Counted from the stretch's first letter, positions 36,835-49,833 are shown. The stretch is DNA of 64,000 bases from Sphingomonas sp. 7/4-4 (GCF_027941955.1 NZ_CP115960.1:2542001-2606000); one strand, 5' to 3'. The notes: generated by a model not told the origin, from the letters alone. Program-made: numbers and translations.

Positions 36835-39093
36835 TCAGCGCGCGATGCCTCCCGCGGCGAGCACCGCCAGCGTCACCAATTCGCTCGCGGTCGCGGTCAT
36901 CGGTGCGATCTGGACCGGCTTCTCCATTCCGATCAGCATCGGCCCGATCGTCGAGTCGCCACCCAGCTCGCGGAGCAATTTGGCCGAGATATTGGCCGAT
37001 TGCAGTCCCGGCATGATCAGGACATTGGCGGGCCCCGAAAGCCGCGCGAACGGATATTTCGCCATCTGCCGCGGGTTGAGCGCGACGTCGGGCGACATCT
37101 CGCCTTCATATTCGAACTCGACCGAGCGCCCGTCGAGCAGCTTGATCGCGCCGCGGACATTGTCGAGCCACTGGCCCTCGGGATTGCCGAAGTTCGAATA
37201 GCTGAGAAAGGCGACGCGCGGTTCATGTCCCATGCGGCGCGCGACTTGCGCCGTACCTTCGGCGATATCGGCCAGCTCCTCGGCATTGGGACGTTCGTTC
37301 ACCGTGGTGTCGGCGATGAACACGGTGTGCGACTGGCCGACCAGCACGTGCATGCCGAACGGCGTGCGGCCCGGCTGCGGATCGATCACGCGCTTCACCT
37401 GACGCATCGATTCGGCCCAGGTGCGCGTGACGCCGGTGATCATCGCGTCGGCCTTGCCGAGCTGGAGCAGCAGACCGCCGAAGATGTTGCGGTCGCGATT
37501 GACCATGCGCTCGGCGTCGCGGCGCAGATACCCGCGGCGCTGAAGCCGGCAATAGAGGAACTCGACCATCTCGGGCACCAGCGGCGAATTGACGCTGTTG
37601 TGCAGTTCGAAATCCTCCGGGTTGGCGCCGAGCGCCTTCAGCCGGTCGTGTACCGATTCGCGGCCGACCAGCACCGGCGTGCCGTATCCGCCGTCCTTGA
37701 ACGCGATCGCCGCGCGGAGCACGACTTCCTCTTCGGCTTCGGCGAAGATCACGCGCTTCGGATTGGCGCGGGCGCCCTCATAAGCAAGGGTGAGCACAGA
37801 AGTCGTCGGGTTCAGCCGCGCGCGCAGCTCCTGGCGATAGGCCGCCATATCGGTGATCGGCTTGGTCGCCACGCCCGAATCCATCGCCGCCTGGGCGACG
37901 GCCGCGGGAACGATCTCCATCAGCCGCGGATCGAACGGCGCTGGGATGATGTATTCGGGACCAAAGCTGTGCTGCACGCCGTAAGCGGCGGCGACTTCCT
38001 CGGGCACCTGCTGGCGGGCGAGTTCGGCGAGCGCCCGCGCGGCGGCGATCTTCATCGCGTCGTTTATCGTCGTCGCCCGCACGTCGAGCGCGCCGCGGAA
38101 GATGAACGGGAAGCCGAGCACGTTGTTGACCTGGTTCGGATAGTCCGAACGCCCGGTGGCGATGATCGCATCGGGCCGCGCCGCCTTGGCGAGCGGCGGG
38201 CTGATCTCGGGATCGGGATTGGCCATCGCGAAGATGATCGGATTGGGCGCCATTGCCTTCAGAAGCTCGGGCGGCAGCGAATTGGCCGAGGCGAGGCCGA
38301 AAAACACGTCGGCGCCGTCGAGCGCGTCAGCCAGCGTGCGCTTGTCGGTGGCCACGGCATGCGCCGACTTCCACTGGTTCATGCTCTCCTGGCGGCCCTG
38401 GTAGATCACGCCCTTCAGGTCGAGCATCAGCAGATTGTCGTGCGGCAGGCCCATCGCCTTGATCAGCTCGGCACAGGCGATCGCCGCCGCGCCCGCGCCC
38501 AGCATCACGCAGCGGGTGCGCTTGATGTCGCGGCCGGTGAGGTGGAGCGCGTTGATCAACCCTGCGGCGGCGATGATCGCCGTGCCGTGCTGGTCGTCAT
38601 GAAACACCGGGATGTTCATGCGTTCACGGAGCGTCTGCTCGATCACGAAGCATTCGGGAGACTTGATGTCCTCGAGGTTGATGCCGCCGAAGCTCGGCTC
38701 CATCAGCTCGACTGCGTCGATGAAGCGATCGACATCCTCGGTCTTCAGCTCGATGTCGATCGAATCGACGTCGGCGAAGCGCTTGAACAGCACCGCCTTG
38801 CCTTCCATCACCGGCTTGGACGCCAGCGCGCCGAGATTGCCGAGGCCGAGGATCGCGGTGCCGTTGGAGATCACCGCCACCAGATTGCCCTTGGCGGTAT
38901 AGTCATAGGCGAGCGAGGGATCCTCGGCGATGGCGCGGACGGGCACCGCGACGCCCGGCGAGTAAGCGAGCGCGAGATCGCGCTGGGTCGCCATCGGCTT
39001 CGATGCGATGATCTCGATCTTACCCGGCCGTCCCTCGGAGTGGTACAGCAGCGCCTCGCGCTCCGAAAACTGGACGTTCGATTCCTCAGACAT
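36835..39093 (-). CDS. maeB: NADP-dependent malic enzyme (MaeB type)
   Basis: 752 residues. An N-terminal malic enzyme domain ([60 protein letters not shown]) is fused to a C-terminal phosphotransacetylase-like domain, the MaeB architecture. It decarboxylates malate to pyruvate and makes NADPH. ATG 39093 has a GGGAGAG site; an upstream open frame is not expected to be translated. Divergent from mutS. Intact. Confidence 0.97.
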   Translation of the reverse strand: MSEESNVQFSEREALLYHSEGRPGKIEIIASKPMATQRDLALAYSPGVAVPVRAIAEDPSLAYDYTAKGNLVAVISNGTAILGLGNLGALASKPVMEGKAVLFKRFADVDSIDIELKTEDVDRFIDAVELMEPSFGGINLEDIKSPECFVIEQTLRERMNIPVFHDDQHGTAIIAAAGLINALHLTGRDIKRTRCVMLGAGAAAIACAELIKAMGLPHDNLLMLDLKGVIYQGRQESMNQWKSAHAVATDKRTLADALDGADVFFGLASANSLPPELLKAMAPNPIIFAMANPDPEISPPLAKAARPDAIIATGRSDYPNQVNNVLGFPFIFRGALDVRATTINDAMKIAAARALAELARQQVPEEVAAAYGVQHSFGPEYIIPAPFDPRLMEIVPAAVAQAAMDSGVATKPITDMAAYRQELRARLNPTTSVLTLAYEGARANPKRVIFAEAEEEVVLRAAIAFKDGGYGTPVLVGRESVHDRLKALGANPEDFELHNSVNSPLVPEMVEFLYCRLQRRGYLRRDAERMVNRDRNIFGGLLLQLGKADAMITGVTRTWAESMRQVKRVIDPQPGRTPFGMHVLVGQSHTVFIADTTVNERPNAEELADIAEGTAQVARRMGHEPRVAFLSYSNFGNPEGQWLDNVRGAIKLLDGRSVEFEYEGEMSPDVALNPRQMAKYPFARLSGPANVLIMPGLQSANISAKLLRELGGDSTIGPMLIGMEKPVQIAPMTATASELVTLAVLAAGGIAR

Positions 39094-39274
39094 GCATCTC
39101 TCCCATAGCGGCTCTTTAGGGACCGCATACGGGAGCCGCAACACGTCCGGGATGCCGCATGCAAGAAGAATGATAGCGCTACCAAGTGGTTTGCGCCGAC
39201 TGGTTGCCCGTTGTCCCCAGGAAATCGGAAGGGCGGAGTTGATCGGCGGGCGCGTTCGGCTAACTCGGGGCCGC

Positions 39275-41881
<2,607 letters not shown>

Positions 41882-42278
41882 GGGCCCACGATGGGAAGCC
41901 CGTCGCGGGCAAGGACTTTCGCAGCGGCGCGCGCCTCTTGCGAAACCAAAGGTCACACAAAGGTCACACTGCCGAGCATGTTCCAGCGGCGGTGTGGCCA
42001 TGCGGAAAAATCTCGAAGTTCAGCCCGACGCGATGGGCGTTCTGGCCGGGATCGACATTGTCAAAGAGCGAGGGGTCAAAGAGCGAGGGCGAAGCGCCCG
42101 AGCATCGATCTCAGCAGGCGAAATCCTACATTTCAAGCGGTTTGTCAGGCCGCAGCCAGACGCCCCTCTGCCACAGGGAGACGGCCATCGCCCAGCCGCG
42201 CGCCCGTCGGTTCCAATCGGGCACAAATCCGGGGCCTCCCCGCTTCGCGAGGGGGATTTTGGGGTATAGCCGCCTGCG
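41882..42278. other. Intergenic region with tandem short repeats and a REP remnant
   Basis: 397 nt between mutS and the DUF815 gene. It contains a tandem 11-bp direct repeat AAAGGTCACAC (41948-41969), a 14-bp direct repeat GTCAAAGAGCGAGG (42060-42073 and 42075-42088) and a palindromic repeat half (42235-42260). An open frame of 91 codons (42000-42269) exists but its composition follows the repeats and it resembles no family, so I do not call it. Confidence 0.55.
42235..42260. repeat. Half-site of the large palindromic repeat family
   Basis: Matches the right arm of the repeat at 48693-48718 over 26 bases with one mismatch (core CCTCCCCGCTTCGCGAGG). It lies 18 nt upstream of the DUF815 start. 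A full left arm is not present here, so this is a decayed or single-arm copy. Confidence 0.7.
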
Positions 42279-43088
42279 ATGACCGACCCGATGATCCGTA
42301 TCGCCGAGGCGCTCGAACGCCTTGCGCCGCCGCCTGCCCCGCCTGCCGACCCGCTCGCCCATCCCGCTTATGTATGGCGCGGGCACAGCCTGGCGGCAGC
42401 GCGTGCATTCGCACCATTGCCGCTCGAAATGCTCCGCGGAATGGAGCCGCAGCGCGATGCACTGCTCGCCAATCTCGAGAGGTTCGCCAGCGGGAACGCT
42501 GCACAGGACGTGCTGCTCTGGGGCGCGCGCGGGACGGGCAAGTCGGCACTGGTGAAGAGCGCAGTCGCATCCGTGCAGACCAAAGGCGGCGGCCTCGCTT
42601 TGGTCGAGGCGGTCACCCAGCATCTCGATGCCCTGCCGGAACTGTTCGCTTTGCTCGCCGCTTCGGCCCGGCCCTTCGTCGTGTTCCTCGACGATCTCGG
42701 CTTCGACGCGGCGGGCGATGCGCGGGCGCTGCGCTCATTGCTGGAAGGCGGCGCCGAGGCGCGGCCGGCCAATACGCGGCTGATCGTCACGTCGAACCGC
42801 CGCCATCTGATCCCGCGCGACATCGCCGAGCAGGCCAGTGCGATCAATCCGCGCGATTCGGTCGACGACAGTCTCGCGCTCGCGGACCGCTTCGGGCTGA
42901 GCCTCGGCTTTCACGCGATCGACCAGGACACCTATGTCGATATCGTTCGCGGCTATGCCGAGGCGCATGGTTTGAGCTTCGATCCTGCGGAGGCGATCAA
43001 CTGGGCGACGCGGCGCGGCAGCCGTTCGGGACGGGTCGCCTGGCAATATGTCGTCGACCTCGCGGGACGCTCGTCCAAGTCTTTGTAA
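42279..43088 (+). CDS. DUF815-family AAA+ ATPase
   Basis: 269 residues. Walker A LLWGARGTGKSAL, Walker B FVVFLDDLGFD and sensor-like LIVTSNRRHLIPRD, with the DUF815 pattern NPRDSVDDSLALADRFGLSL. The family is widespread in proteobacteria with unknown function. Intact. No co-transcribed partner is evident; the histidine kinase follows 79 nt later. Confidence 0.92.
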   Translation: MTDPMIRIAEALERLAPPPAPPADPLAHPAYVWRGHSLAAARAFAPLPLEMLRGMEPQRDALLANLERFASGNAAQDVLLWGARGTGKSALVKSAVASVQTKGGGLALVEAVTQHLDALPELFALLAASARPFVVFLDDLGFDAAGDARALRSLLEGGAEARPANTRLIVTSNRRHLIPRDIAEQASAINPRDSVDDSLALADRFGLSLGFHAIDQDTYVDIVRGYAEAHGLSFDPAEAINWATRRGSRSGRVAWQYVVDLAGRSSKSL

Positions 43089-43167
43089 AATACAGTTGAT
43101 CCAGATCAAATATAACCAAGACGAGGCTTGACAGCAGTAAGACAAGTGGGCCTTTTCAGCTCCGGAT

Positions 43168-44178
43168 ATGGGGCGAATAGGAGAGCTCGACCTGCCCGAA
43201 AGGCTGGCGCCGTACGCGCCGGCCTGGGTGACGCAGTTGCTGTTCGCGTTTCTCTGCGCCGCGGCAGGAATATTCGCGCGCGCACTCGTCGACATCTTCG
43301 CGCCGGGCGCTGGTCCGTTCGCGCTGGGCTATCCGGCGGTATTGGTCGCGGCGCTCTTCGCGCGTTGGCAGTCGGGCGCGCTCGCCGCCCTTCTGACATT
43401 GCTCCACACCTGGTATTTCCTGCTGCCGCCCGTCAATTCCTTCTACCCCAAGGGTCCCGGGGATGGGTCGCGGCTGCTTGTCATCGTGATCGCTTATGTG
43501 ATCATGCTCGCCGTCGCCGAAATCTTCCGCCGGGCAGTGCGCCGCGCCAGCGCCGAGCGCGACCGCCAGATTGCCGAGCGCGACCTGTTCCTCGAAGAAT
43601 TCGATCATCGGGTGAAGAACAACTTCACGCTCGTAGCGTCGCTGCTCGACATGCAGCGCCGCCGCGCGGGCGAGGGCGAGACCGCCGAGGCATTGGCGAG
43701 CGCATTGGCGCGGGTGGAAAGCATCGCCCGCGCGCACCGGCATCTGTACCGCGGTGCCTCGGCGCCGGGAACGGTCGACATGGCGACCTATATCCACGAG
43801 CTCTGCACCGCGCTGGAGGAAGCGCTGTTCCTGCGCGGCGCGATCACGCTCATGTGCGGAGCCGATCATGCCGCTCTGCCCCGCGACCGCGCCGTGTCGA
43901 TCGGACTGATCCTCAACGAGCTCGTCACCAACGCCGCAAAGCACGCGTTCGGCGAGCGTGAGAGCGGCGCGATTTCGGTGCGGTTCTCGGCACGTCCGGG
44001 AGGCTGGAGGCTGATCGTTGCCGACAATGGCAACGGCATGCCGGTGGGGACCCGGAAAGGCCGTCCGGGCGGGCTCGGCCAACGGCTGATCGAAGGCTTC
44101 GTCCGGCAGGCACGAGGGGCGATCCGCACCGAGAGCAGCGGCGAGGGGACCGTAGTTACCGTGGATCTGGAGGCTTAG
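43168..44178 (+). CDS. Membrane sensor histidine kinase (DUF4118 plus HisKA_2/HWE-type)
   Basis: 336 residues. Four predicted transmembrane helices (DUF4118-like: LLFAFLCAAAGIFARALVDI, ALAALLTLLHTWYFLLPPVN) are followed by the HisKA_2 phosphoacceptor box EEFDHRVKNNFTLVASLLDM with the phospho-His, and an HATPase domain with GLILNELVTNAAKHAF and ADNGNGMPVG. Kinases of this class often act in the alphaproteobacterial general stress response through PhyR. No response regulator is adjacent. Confidence 0.92.
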   Translation: MGRIGELDLPERLAPYAPAWVTQLLFAFLCAAAGIFARALVDIFAPGAGPFALGYPAVLVAALFARWQSGALAALLTLLHTWYFLLPPVNSFYPKGPGDGSRLLVIVIAYVIMLAVAEIFRRAVRRASAERDRQIAERDLFLEEFDHRVKNNFTLVASLLDMQRRRAGEGETAEALASALARVESIARAHRHLYRGASAPGTVDMATYIHELCTALEEALFLRGAITLMCGADHAALPRDRAVSIGLILNELVTNAAKHAFGERESGAISVRFSARPGGWRLIVADNGNGMPVGTRKGRPGGLGQRLIEGFVRQARGAIRTESSGEGTVVTVDLEA

Positions 44179-44213
44179 TCTCTCCCTGCCTCTCGGGGAG
44201 GAAGTAGTTCAGT

Positions 44214-45992
44214 TTACCCCAGCGCCTCGACCTGCTCGGCGAGCTCCAACCAGCGCATCTCGGCTGCGTCCTTCTCGTCGCGCAGCTTCGTGATCCCATC
44301 GCTCAAGCTGGCGAACTTGCCCGGATCGCGGGCGTAGAGATCGGGATCGGCGAGCGCGGCCTCGTCCTTCGCGATCTGCGCCTCGATCTCCTCGATCCGC
44401 CTGGGCAGCAGATCATAATCGCGCTGGTCTTTGTAGCTGAGCTTGGTCGCTTTCGCCTTGGGTGGTTCCGCCGCGACCTGCTTGGCCGCAGCCTTTTTCG
44501 GCTCGGCGCGTGGGGCACGCTGTGCCTCCCAATCGGCATAGCCGCCGGCGACGACATCGACCTTGCCGCTGCCGTCGAGCCCCAGGGTCACCGTCACCGT
44601 GCGATCGAGGAAGTCGCGGTCGTGGCTGACGATCAGCACGGTGCCTTCGTAATCGGCGATGACTTCCTGGAGCAGGTCGAGCGTCTCGAGATCGAGATCG
44701 TTGGTCGGCTCGTCGAGCACCAGCAGGTTCGACGGCCGCGCGAATTCACGTGCGAGCAGCAGCCGCGAGCGCTCACCGCCCGAAAGCGTACCGATCTTCG
44801 CATCGGCGAGGTTGGGCTCGAACAGGAACTCCTTGAGATAGCCGTGGATGTGCTTCTTGACGCCGAGCACCTCGATCCATTCGCCGCCCTGGGCGAGCAC
44901 GTCGCGCACGGTCTTGGCCGGATCCATCAGGCTGCGCTGCTGATCGATGATCACTTCGTCGAGCGTCTTGGCCAGCCGCACACTGCCTTCGTCGGGGGCC
45001 AACTCGCCGGTGAGCAGCTTGAGCAAGGTGGTCTTGCCCGCGCCGTTCCGGCCGACCACCCCGACCCGGTCGCCCTTGGTGATCCTGAGCGTCAGGTCCT
45101 TGATGATCTCGCGGTCGCCGAAGCGCTTGGTGATGTGCTTCGCGTCGATCACCACCTTGGTTTGCGCCCCGTCGGATCCGATCGCCAGCTTCGCCGCACC
45201 CTGCGGCCCCATCATCGCGGCGCGTTCGGCACGCATTTCCTTGAGCTTGGTCAGCCGGCCCTGGTTGCGCCGCCGCCGCCCCGTGACGCCGCGCAGCAGC
45301 CAATGCTCCTCGATCTTGAGCTTCGCATCGAGCTTCTGCGCGTTGCGCTCCTCCTCGGCATAGACCTGTTCGGTCCACGCCTCGAAGCCGCCGAAACCGA
45401 TCTCGGCACGGCGGATCGTGCCGCGGTCCAGCCACAAGGTCTGTTTCGTCAGGCGGGTGAGGAAGGTGCGATCGTGGCTGATCGCGATGAAGGCGCCGTT
45501 GTAGCGGCTCAGCCAGTTCTCCAGCCAGTCGATCGCCGCGATGTCGAGATGGTTGGTCGGCTCGTCCATCAGCAGCACGTCGGGGTTCTGTGCCAGCGCG
45601 CGGGCAATCGCGGCGCGGCGGCGCTCACCGCCCGAGGCAGTGGCGGCGTCGCGGCCGAGATCGATGCCGAGCTGGTCCGCAATCGCCTCCGCCTCGTAGC
45701 GCTCGGGAGCATCGTCTCCGGCGAGGACGAAATCGAGCAGGGTATCGAAGCCGGTGACCTGCGGGTCCTGTTCGAGCAGGACGACATGCGTACCCGGCAC
45801 GATCGTGCGACGGCCCTCGTCGGAATCGATGCGGCCGGCGATCAGCCGGAGCAGAGTCGACTTGCCCGCGCCGTTGCGGCCGATCAGCGCGAGGCGGTCG
45901 CGCTCGCTGATATAGAGGTCGAGCCCGCGGAACAGCCAGCCGGAGCCCTGGACCAGTCCGAGGCCCTCATATGCAAGTACAGGTGCAGCCAT
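44214..45992 (-). CDS. ABC-F family ATPase (Uup-like), ribosome-associated
   Basis: 592 residues with two ABC domains: Walker A GRNGAGKSTLLRLI and VVGRNGAGKTTLLKLLTGE, Walker B LLMDEPTNHLD and LVLDEPTNDLD, signatures ASGGERRR and LSGGERSR. The first signature has Ala in place of Leu. A C-terminal coiled-coil (LPRRIEEIEAQIAKDEAALA) is the Uup-type DNA- or ribosome-binding tail. No transmembrane parts. ABC-F proteins act on translation. Convergent with the upstream kinase gene. Confidence 0.93.
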   Translation of the reverse strand: MAAPVLAYEGLGLVQGSGWLFRGLDLYISERDRLALIGRNGAGKSTLLRLIAGRIDSDEGRRTIVPGTHVVLLEQDPQVTGFDTLLDFVLAGDDAPERYEAEAIADQLGIDLGRDAATASGGERRRAAIARALAQNPDVLLMDEPTNHLDIAAIDWLENWLSRYNGAFIAISHDRTFLTRLTKQTLWLDRGTIRRAEIGFGGFEAWTEQVYAEEERNAQKLDAKLKIEEHWLLRGVTGRRRRNQGRLTKLKEMRAERAAMMGPQGAAKLAIGSDGAQTKVVIDAKHITKRFGDREIIKDLTLRITKGDRVGVVGRNGAGKTTLLKLLTGELAPDEGSVRLAKTLDEVIIDQQRSLMDPAKTVRDVLAQGGEWIEVLGVKKHIHGYLKEFLFEPNLADAKIGTLSGGERSRLLLAREFARPSNLLVLDEPTNDLDLETLDLLQEVIADYEGTVLIVSHDRDFLDRTVTVTLGLDGSGKVDVVAGGYADWEAQRAPRAEPKKAAAKQVAAEPPKAKATKLSYKDQRDYDLLPRRIEEIEAQIAKDEAALADPDLYARDPGKFASLSDGITKLRDEKDAAEMRWLELAEQVEALG

Positions 45993-46065
45993 GGCGGGCC
46001 ACCTAGGGGGCCGCGCGCGCGCTGCAAGTTACACGCGGCTGACATGCGTGTTCAGGGGCTATTCA

Positions 46066-46409
46066 ATGGCCGGACCCTATGCCATGCGGATGAAGATGCT
46101 GGCGAAACCGGTTTTATGCGCGTGCCTGGCAGGCCTCTCGCTCGTCGGGAGTGCCGACGCGCGCGTCCTTTCGATCGGGCAGGACAGCAATCAGGAGGCC
46201 GCCAACCAGCGCCGGCAGAGAGGCCAGAACCTTCCGGTCCGCGAGATCGAGCGCCGGGTGATCCCCGCGTTCCCGGGGCGCAATATCTCGGATTCGATTA
46301 CGATCCCGGCACGGACATTTACACGCTCAAGTTCCTGCGCAATGGATCGGTGATCTGGGTGGATGCCGACGGACGGACGGGCAACATCATTCGACGCACG
46401 GGCAATTGA
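46066..46409 (+). CDS. Periplasmic PepSY-like protein, frameshifted
   Basis: About 114 residues from ATG 46066, with ATG 46090 as an alternative. A signal peptide (VLCACLAGLSLVGSADA) is followed by REIERRVIPAFPG and, after the missing base, AQYLGFDYDPGTDIYTLKFL and NGSVIWVDADGRTGNIIRRT, a PepSY-type fold. One G is missing from the GGGG run near 46276. It sits 35 nt before a two-component pair, an arrangement common in sphingomonads, and may be a periplasmic partner or inhibitor in that signalling. Confidence 0.82.
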
Positions 46410-46444
46410 GCGCCGGCTACGGGCGCGAGCACAGGGATTAGAGC

Positions 46445-47113
46445 ATGCGACTTTTGATTGTCGAGGACGAACCCAATCTCGGACAGCAGCTCCGCAACGC
46501 GCTGGAAGGCGCGGGCTATGCGGTCGATCTCGCCACCGATGGCGAGGAGGGCCATTTCCTCGGCTCTACCGAGCAATATGACGCGGTGATCCTCGACCTC
46601 GGCCTGCCCGAGATCGACGGGCTGACCGTGCTCGATCGCTGGCGCAAGGAAGGCAAGACCACGCCGGTGCTGGTATTGACCGCGCGCGACAGCTGGTCGG
46701 ACAAGGTGGCCGGGCTCGACGCCGGCGCCGACGATTATGTCGCCAAGCCCTTCCAGACCGAGGAACTGATCGCCCGCCTCCGCGCGCTGATCCGCCGCGC
46801 TTCGGGCAATGCGTCCGCAGAGCTCATTGCCGGCGATATCCGGCTCGACACCCGCTCGGGCAAGGTCACCAAGGCGGGCGAGCCGGTCAAGCTGACCGCG
46901 CAGGAATATAAATTGCTCAGCTATCTGCTCCATCACAAGGGCAAGGTGGTCAGCCGCACCGAGCTGATCGAGCATATCTACGACCAGGATTTCGACCGCG
47001 ATTCGAACACGATCGAAGTGTTCGTGACGCGCATCCGCAAGAAATTGGGCGCCGACGTGATCACTACCATCCGGGGGCTGGGCTACAGTCTCGAGGAACC
47101 CGCGGACGCCTGA
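46445..47113 (+). CDS. OmpR/PhoP-family response regulator
   Basis: 222 residues. Receiver domain MRLLIVEDEPNLGQQLRNAL with the phospho-Asp in AVILDLGLPEIDGL and the conserved Lys in YVAKPFQTEEL; C-terminal winged helix with LTAQEYKLLSYLLHHKGKVV and EVFVTRIRKKLGAD. The kinase starts one base after the stop. Targets unknown; the PepSY-like gene in front suggests envelope or divalent cation sensing. Confidence 0.96.
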   Translation: MRLLIVEDEPNLGQQLRNALEGAGYAVDLATDGEEGHFLGSTEQYDAVILDLGLPEIDGLTVLDRWRKEGKTTPVLVLTARDSWSDKVAGLDAGADDYVAKPFQTEELIARLRALIRRASGNASAELIAGDIRLDTRSGKVTKAGEPVKLTAQEYKLLSYLLHHKGKVVSRTELIEHIYDQDFDRDSNTIEVFVTRIRKKLGADVITTIRGLGYSLEEPADA

Positions 47114-47114
47114 G

Positions 47115-48569
47115 ATGGACATATCCGGGGACAGCGTCCCGTCCCCCGTGAGCGACGAAGCGGCGATCGAGCCGCAGCCCCGCCAATATGCACGCGCCCG
47201 CGGCTCGGTGAGCCGGCGGATGATCCTGATCGCCAGCACGTGGATCTTCGTGCTGCTGGTAGGCGGCGGCGTCGCGCTCGACCGCGTGCTGACCACTGCA
47301 CTCGAGCGCAATTTTAACGAACAGCTCGACTATTTGCTCAACTCGATGATCGTCACGGCCGAGCTCGGGCCCAGCGGCGAAGTGGTGAACAACCGCGAGC
47401 TCGCCGACCAGCGTTTCCTCGAGCCCGGCTCGGGCGCCTATTGGCAGATCAGCGGCGGGGGATTCGAGCCCTACAAGTCGCGCTCGCTCTGGGACCGCAC
47501 GCTGCGCGTCAACCAGCGCCACGACGACCGCGACGTCCACATCTACGACAGCGACGAGTTCGTCGACAAAACCCCGCGCGCCGACCGCGACTCTGATGAG
47601 TCAAGCAACCAGCTTCTGCGGATCGCCGAGCGCGACATCAAGATGCCCGGCTCGCCGGTGCGCTGGAGGTTCCAGGTGGCGCAGAGCCGAGACGGGCTGA
47701 ATGCGCAGATCGCAACGCTTCGCCGGACCCTGGTGCGCAGCTTCGTGCTGCTTGGCCTCGGGCTGATCGTGATGGTCGGGCTGCAGACCTGGTACGGCCT
47801 GCTGCCGCTGCGGAAGGTGCGCAAGGAGATCGCGCGGCTGCGCGCGGGCAAATCGAAGCGGATCGAGGACCGGATGCCCGCCGAAATCGCGCCGATGGTC
47901 GAGGAATTGAACGCTTTGGTCGAGCATAACGATCGCCAGGCCGAGGAGGCTCGGCGACATGCCGGCAATCTCGCCCACGCGCTCAAGACCCCGCTCAGCG
48001 TGATCATGAACGCCGCCGCGGCGGGTCAGGACGATCTCGGCCCGACGGTGATCCGCGAGGCGCGGACGATGCGTCGCCAGATCGACCACCACCTTGCCCG
48101 CGCCCGCGCCGTCGGCCGCCGCGGCAGCGCGCACAGCCGCGCGCAGGTCTGGCCGTCGGTCGAGGCGGTCGAGCGCGCGGTGGCACGGCTCTACCCCAAT
48201 GTCCGCATCGACGTGGACGGCCAGAAGGACCTGATCGCGCATATCGAGCGGCAGGACCTCGACGAGATCCTCGGCAATCTGGTGGAGAATGCCGCCAAAT
48301 ATGGCGGGGGCAGCGTGTTCATCACCGCGGGCGTGCAGGCGGGGTTCGTCGAGATCATCGTCGAGGACGACGGCCGCGGCATCCCCGAGGCGGACCGCAT
48401 CCGCATCTTCGACCGCGGCGTCCGTCTCGACAGCGGCAAGCCCGGCACCGGGCTCGGCCTCGCCATCGTCCGCGACGTCGCGGAGATTTACGACGGCACC
48501 GTCAGCCTTGAGGAGAGCGACGATCTCGGCGGACTGCTCGTGCGCCTGCGGCTGCCGGCGGCGAGCTGA
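47115..48569 (+). CDS. Sensor histidine kinase (PhoQ-like)
   Basis: 484 residues. Two transmembrane helices flank a periplasmic sensor with an acidic, Asp-rich segment (HDDRDVHIYDSDEFVDKTPR). The phosphoacceptor box is NLAHALKTPLSVIMNAAAAG and the ATPase domain shows NLVENAAKYGGG, VEDDGRGIPEADR and GTGLGLAIV. The Asp-rich sensor is consistent with a divalent cation or antimicrobial-peptide sensor, by analogy to PhoQ. It is followed by a palindromic repeat. Confidence 0.95.
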   Translation: MDISGDSVPSPVSDEAAIEPQPRQYARARGSVSRRMILIASTWIFVLLVGGGVALDRVLTTALERNFNEQLDYLLNSMIVTAELGPSGEVVNNRELADQRFLEPGSGAYWQISGGGFEPYKSRSLWDRTLRVNQRHDDRDVHIYDSDEFVDKTPRADRDSDESSNQLLRIAERDIKMPGSPVRWRFQVAQSRDGLNAQIATLRRTLVRSFVLLGLGLIVMVGLQTWYGLLPLRKVRKEIARLRAGKSKRIEDRMPAEIAPMVEELNALVEHNDRQAEEARRHAGNLAHALKTPLSVIMNAAAAGQDDLGPTVIREARTMRRQIDHHLARARAVGRRGSAHSRAQVWPSVEAVERAVARLYPNVRIDVDGQKDLIAHIERQDLDEILGNLVENAAKYGGGSVFITAGVQAGFVEIIVEDDGRGIPEADRIRIFDRGVRLDSGKPGTGLGLAIVRDVAEIYDGTVSLEESDDLGGLLVRLRLPAAS

Positions 48570-48585
48570 GCGTCTGGGGAAATAA

Positions 48586-48718
48586 AAATCCTCCCTCGCG
48601 AAGCGGGGAGGTGGCGCGCGTAGCGTGACGGAGGGGGCGTAGCCGCAAGTACATAGCTCGCGGAGAGGCCCCTCCACCAGCTTCGCTGGTCCCCTCCCCG
48701 CTTCGCGAGGGAGGATTT
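48586..48718. repeat. Large palindromic repeat, full copy
   Basis: 133 bp with perfect 26-bp outer arms (48586-48611 and 48693-48718; core CTCGCGAAGCGGGGAGG) and an internal GTGGCGCGCGTAGCGTGACG stretch shared with the copy at 62230. It lies between convergent genes, and the LLM oxidoreductase stop codon is inside its right arm. A REP/BIME-like element, possibly also acting as bidirectional terminator. Confidence 0.85.
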
Positions 48719-49702
48719 AGAACGAGCGCATCGCTTCGGCGGCGATCGTGAGGCTTTTCCTGCGCGCGTCGTGATCGAACATCGCGCTGGTGAGCATCAG
48801 CTCGTCGGCGCCGGTGCGGGCGATAAAGGCAGCGAGTTGATCGCGGACCTTGTCCGGCCCACCGATCGCGCTGGCCGAGAGCACCTGATCCAGCATCACA
48901 TTGCCCTGCGGGCCGAGGCTTTCGCGATAGCCGTGCACCGGTGGCGGCAGCTGGATGCCCCGCCCGGTGCGGATCGCCACGAAAGCCTGTTGCTGCGACG
49001 TCGCGAGATACGCTGCCTCCTCGTCGCTGTCGGCGGCGAAGACGTTGAAGCCGAGCATCAGATGCGGCTTTTCGAGCGCTGCCGAGGGGCGGAAGTTGCG
49101 GCGGTACATGTCGCTCGCCTCGTCGAGCAGCCCCGGCGCGAAATGCGAGGCGAAGGCATAAGGCAGTCCCAGCGCCGCCGCCAATTGCGCGCCGAACAGG
49201 CTGGAGCCGAGGATCCATAGATCGACCTTCGCCCCCGCCCCGGGCGTGGCGCGAACGCCGGTCTGGCCATCGTCGGCGAAATAGCTCTGCAGCTCGATCA
49301 CGTCCTGCGGGAAGTCGTTGCCGTCGCCGCCCAGCCCACGCCGGATCGCCGCCGCGACGCGCTGGTCCGAACCCGGCGCGCGGCCCAGCCCGAGATCGAC
49401 GCGGCCGGGGAAGAGCGCGTCGAGCGTGCCGAACGCCTCCGCGACCTGCAACGGCGAATGGTTGGGGAGCATGATGCCCCCGCCCCGACACGGATCGTCG
49501 CGGTTGCCGCGCCGACATGGGCGATGACCACGGCGGTGGCGGCACTGGCGATCCCCTCCATGCCGTGATGCTCGGCGACCCAATAGCGGGTGAAGCCCAG
49601 GCTTTCGGCATGGCGCGCGAGATCGGCGGCATTGGCGAGCGCCTGGCCGGCGCTCCCGCCCTGGACGATGGGAACGAGATCGAGCAGCGAATATGCGGTC
49701 AT
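48717..49702 (-). CDS. LLM-class flavin-dependent oxidoreductase (luciferase-like), frameshifted
   Basis: About 328 residues. [40 protein letters not shown], then after the missing base [20 protein letters not shown] and [13 protein letters not shown], the family signature. One G is missing from the run near 49477-49481; restoring it gives [15 protein letters not shown]. These enzymes use reduced flavin for oxygenation. Substrate unknown. The 3' end lies within a palindromic repeat. Divergent from the HAD gene. Confidence 0.92.
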
Positions 49703-49833
49703 GGGAGCGGAGATGGGGCGCACCCCGCCCGAGCGCCACCCGAAGCTTTGCTTTCAGGCGGGCAAGAAGCTTCTCGGGAATACCCCGGGGTCCACCTTGC
49801 GGCACTCGCGTCCACTGCCTAGAGCCCGGGACG

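Noticed and set aside
42000..42269. A 91-codon open frame between mutS and the DUF815 gene
   Set aside because: Its sequence follows tandem repeats and a palindromic repeat arm, it has no recognisable domain and ends inside the repeat-rich spacer.
44182..44202. Possible hairpin CTCCC/GGGAG between the kinase and ABC-F genes
   Set aside because: Only a 5-bp stem and no T-run; not enough to call a terminator.
49517..49822. A 101-codon plus-strand frame antisense to the LLM oxidoreductase and its upstream spacer
   Set aside because: Mostly antisense to a well-supported gene, no domain, and typical of the long shadow frames in high-GC DNA.
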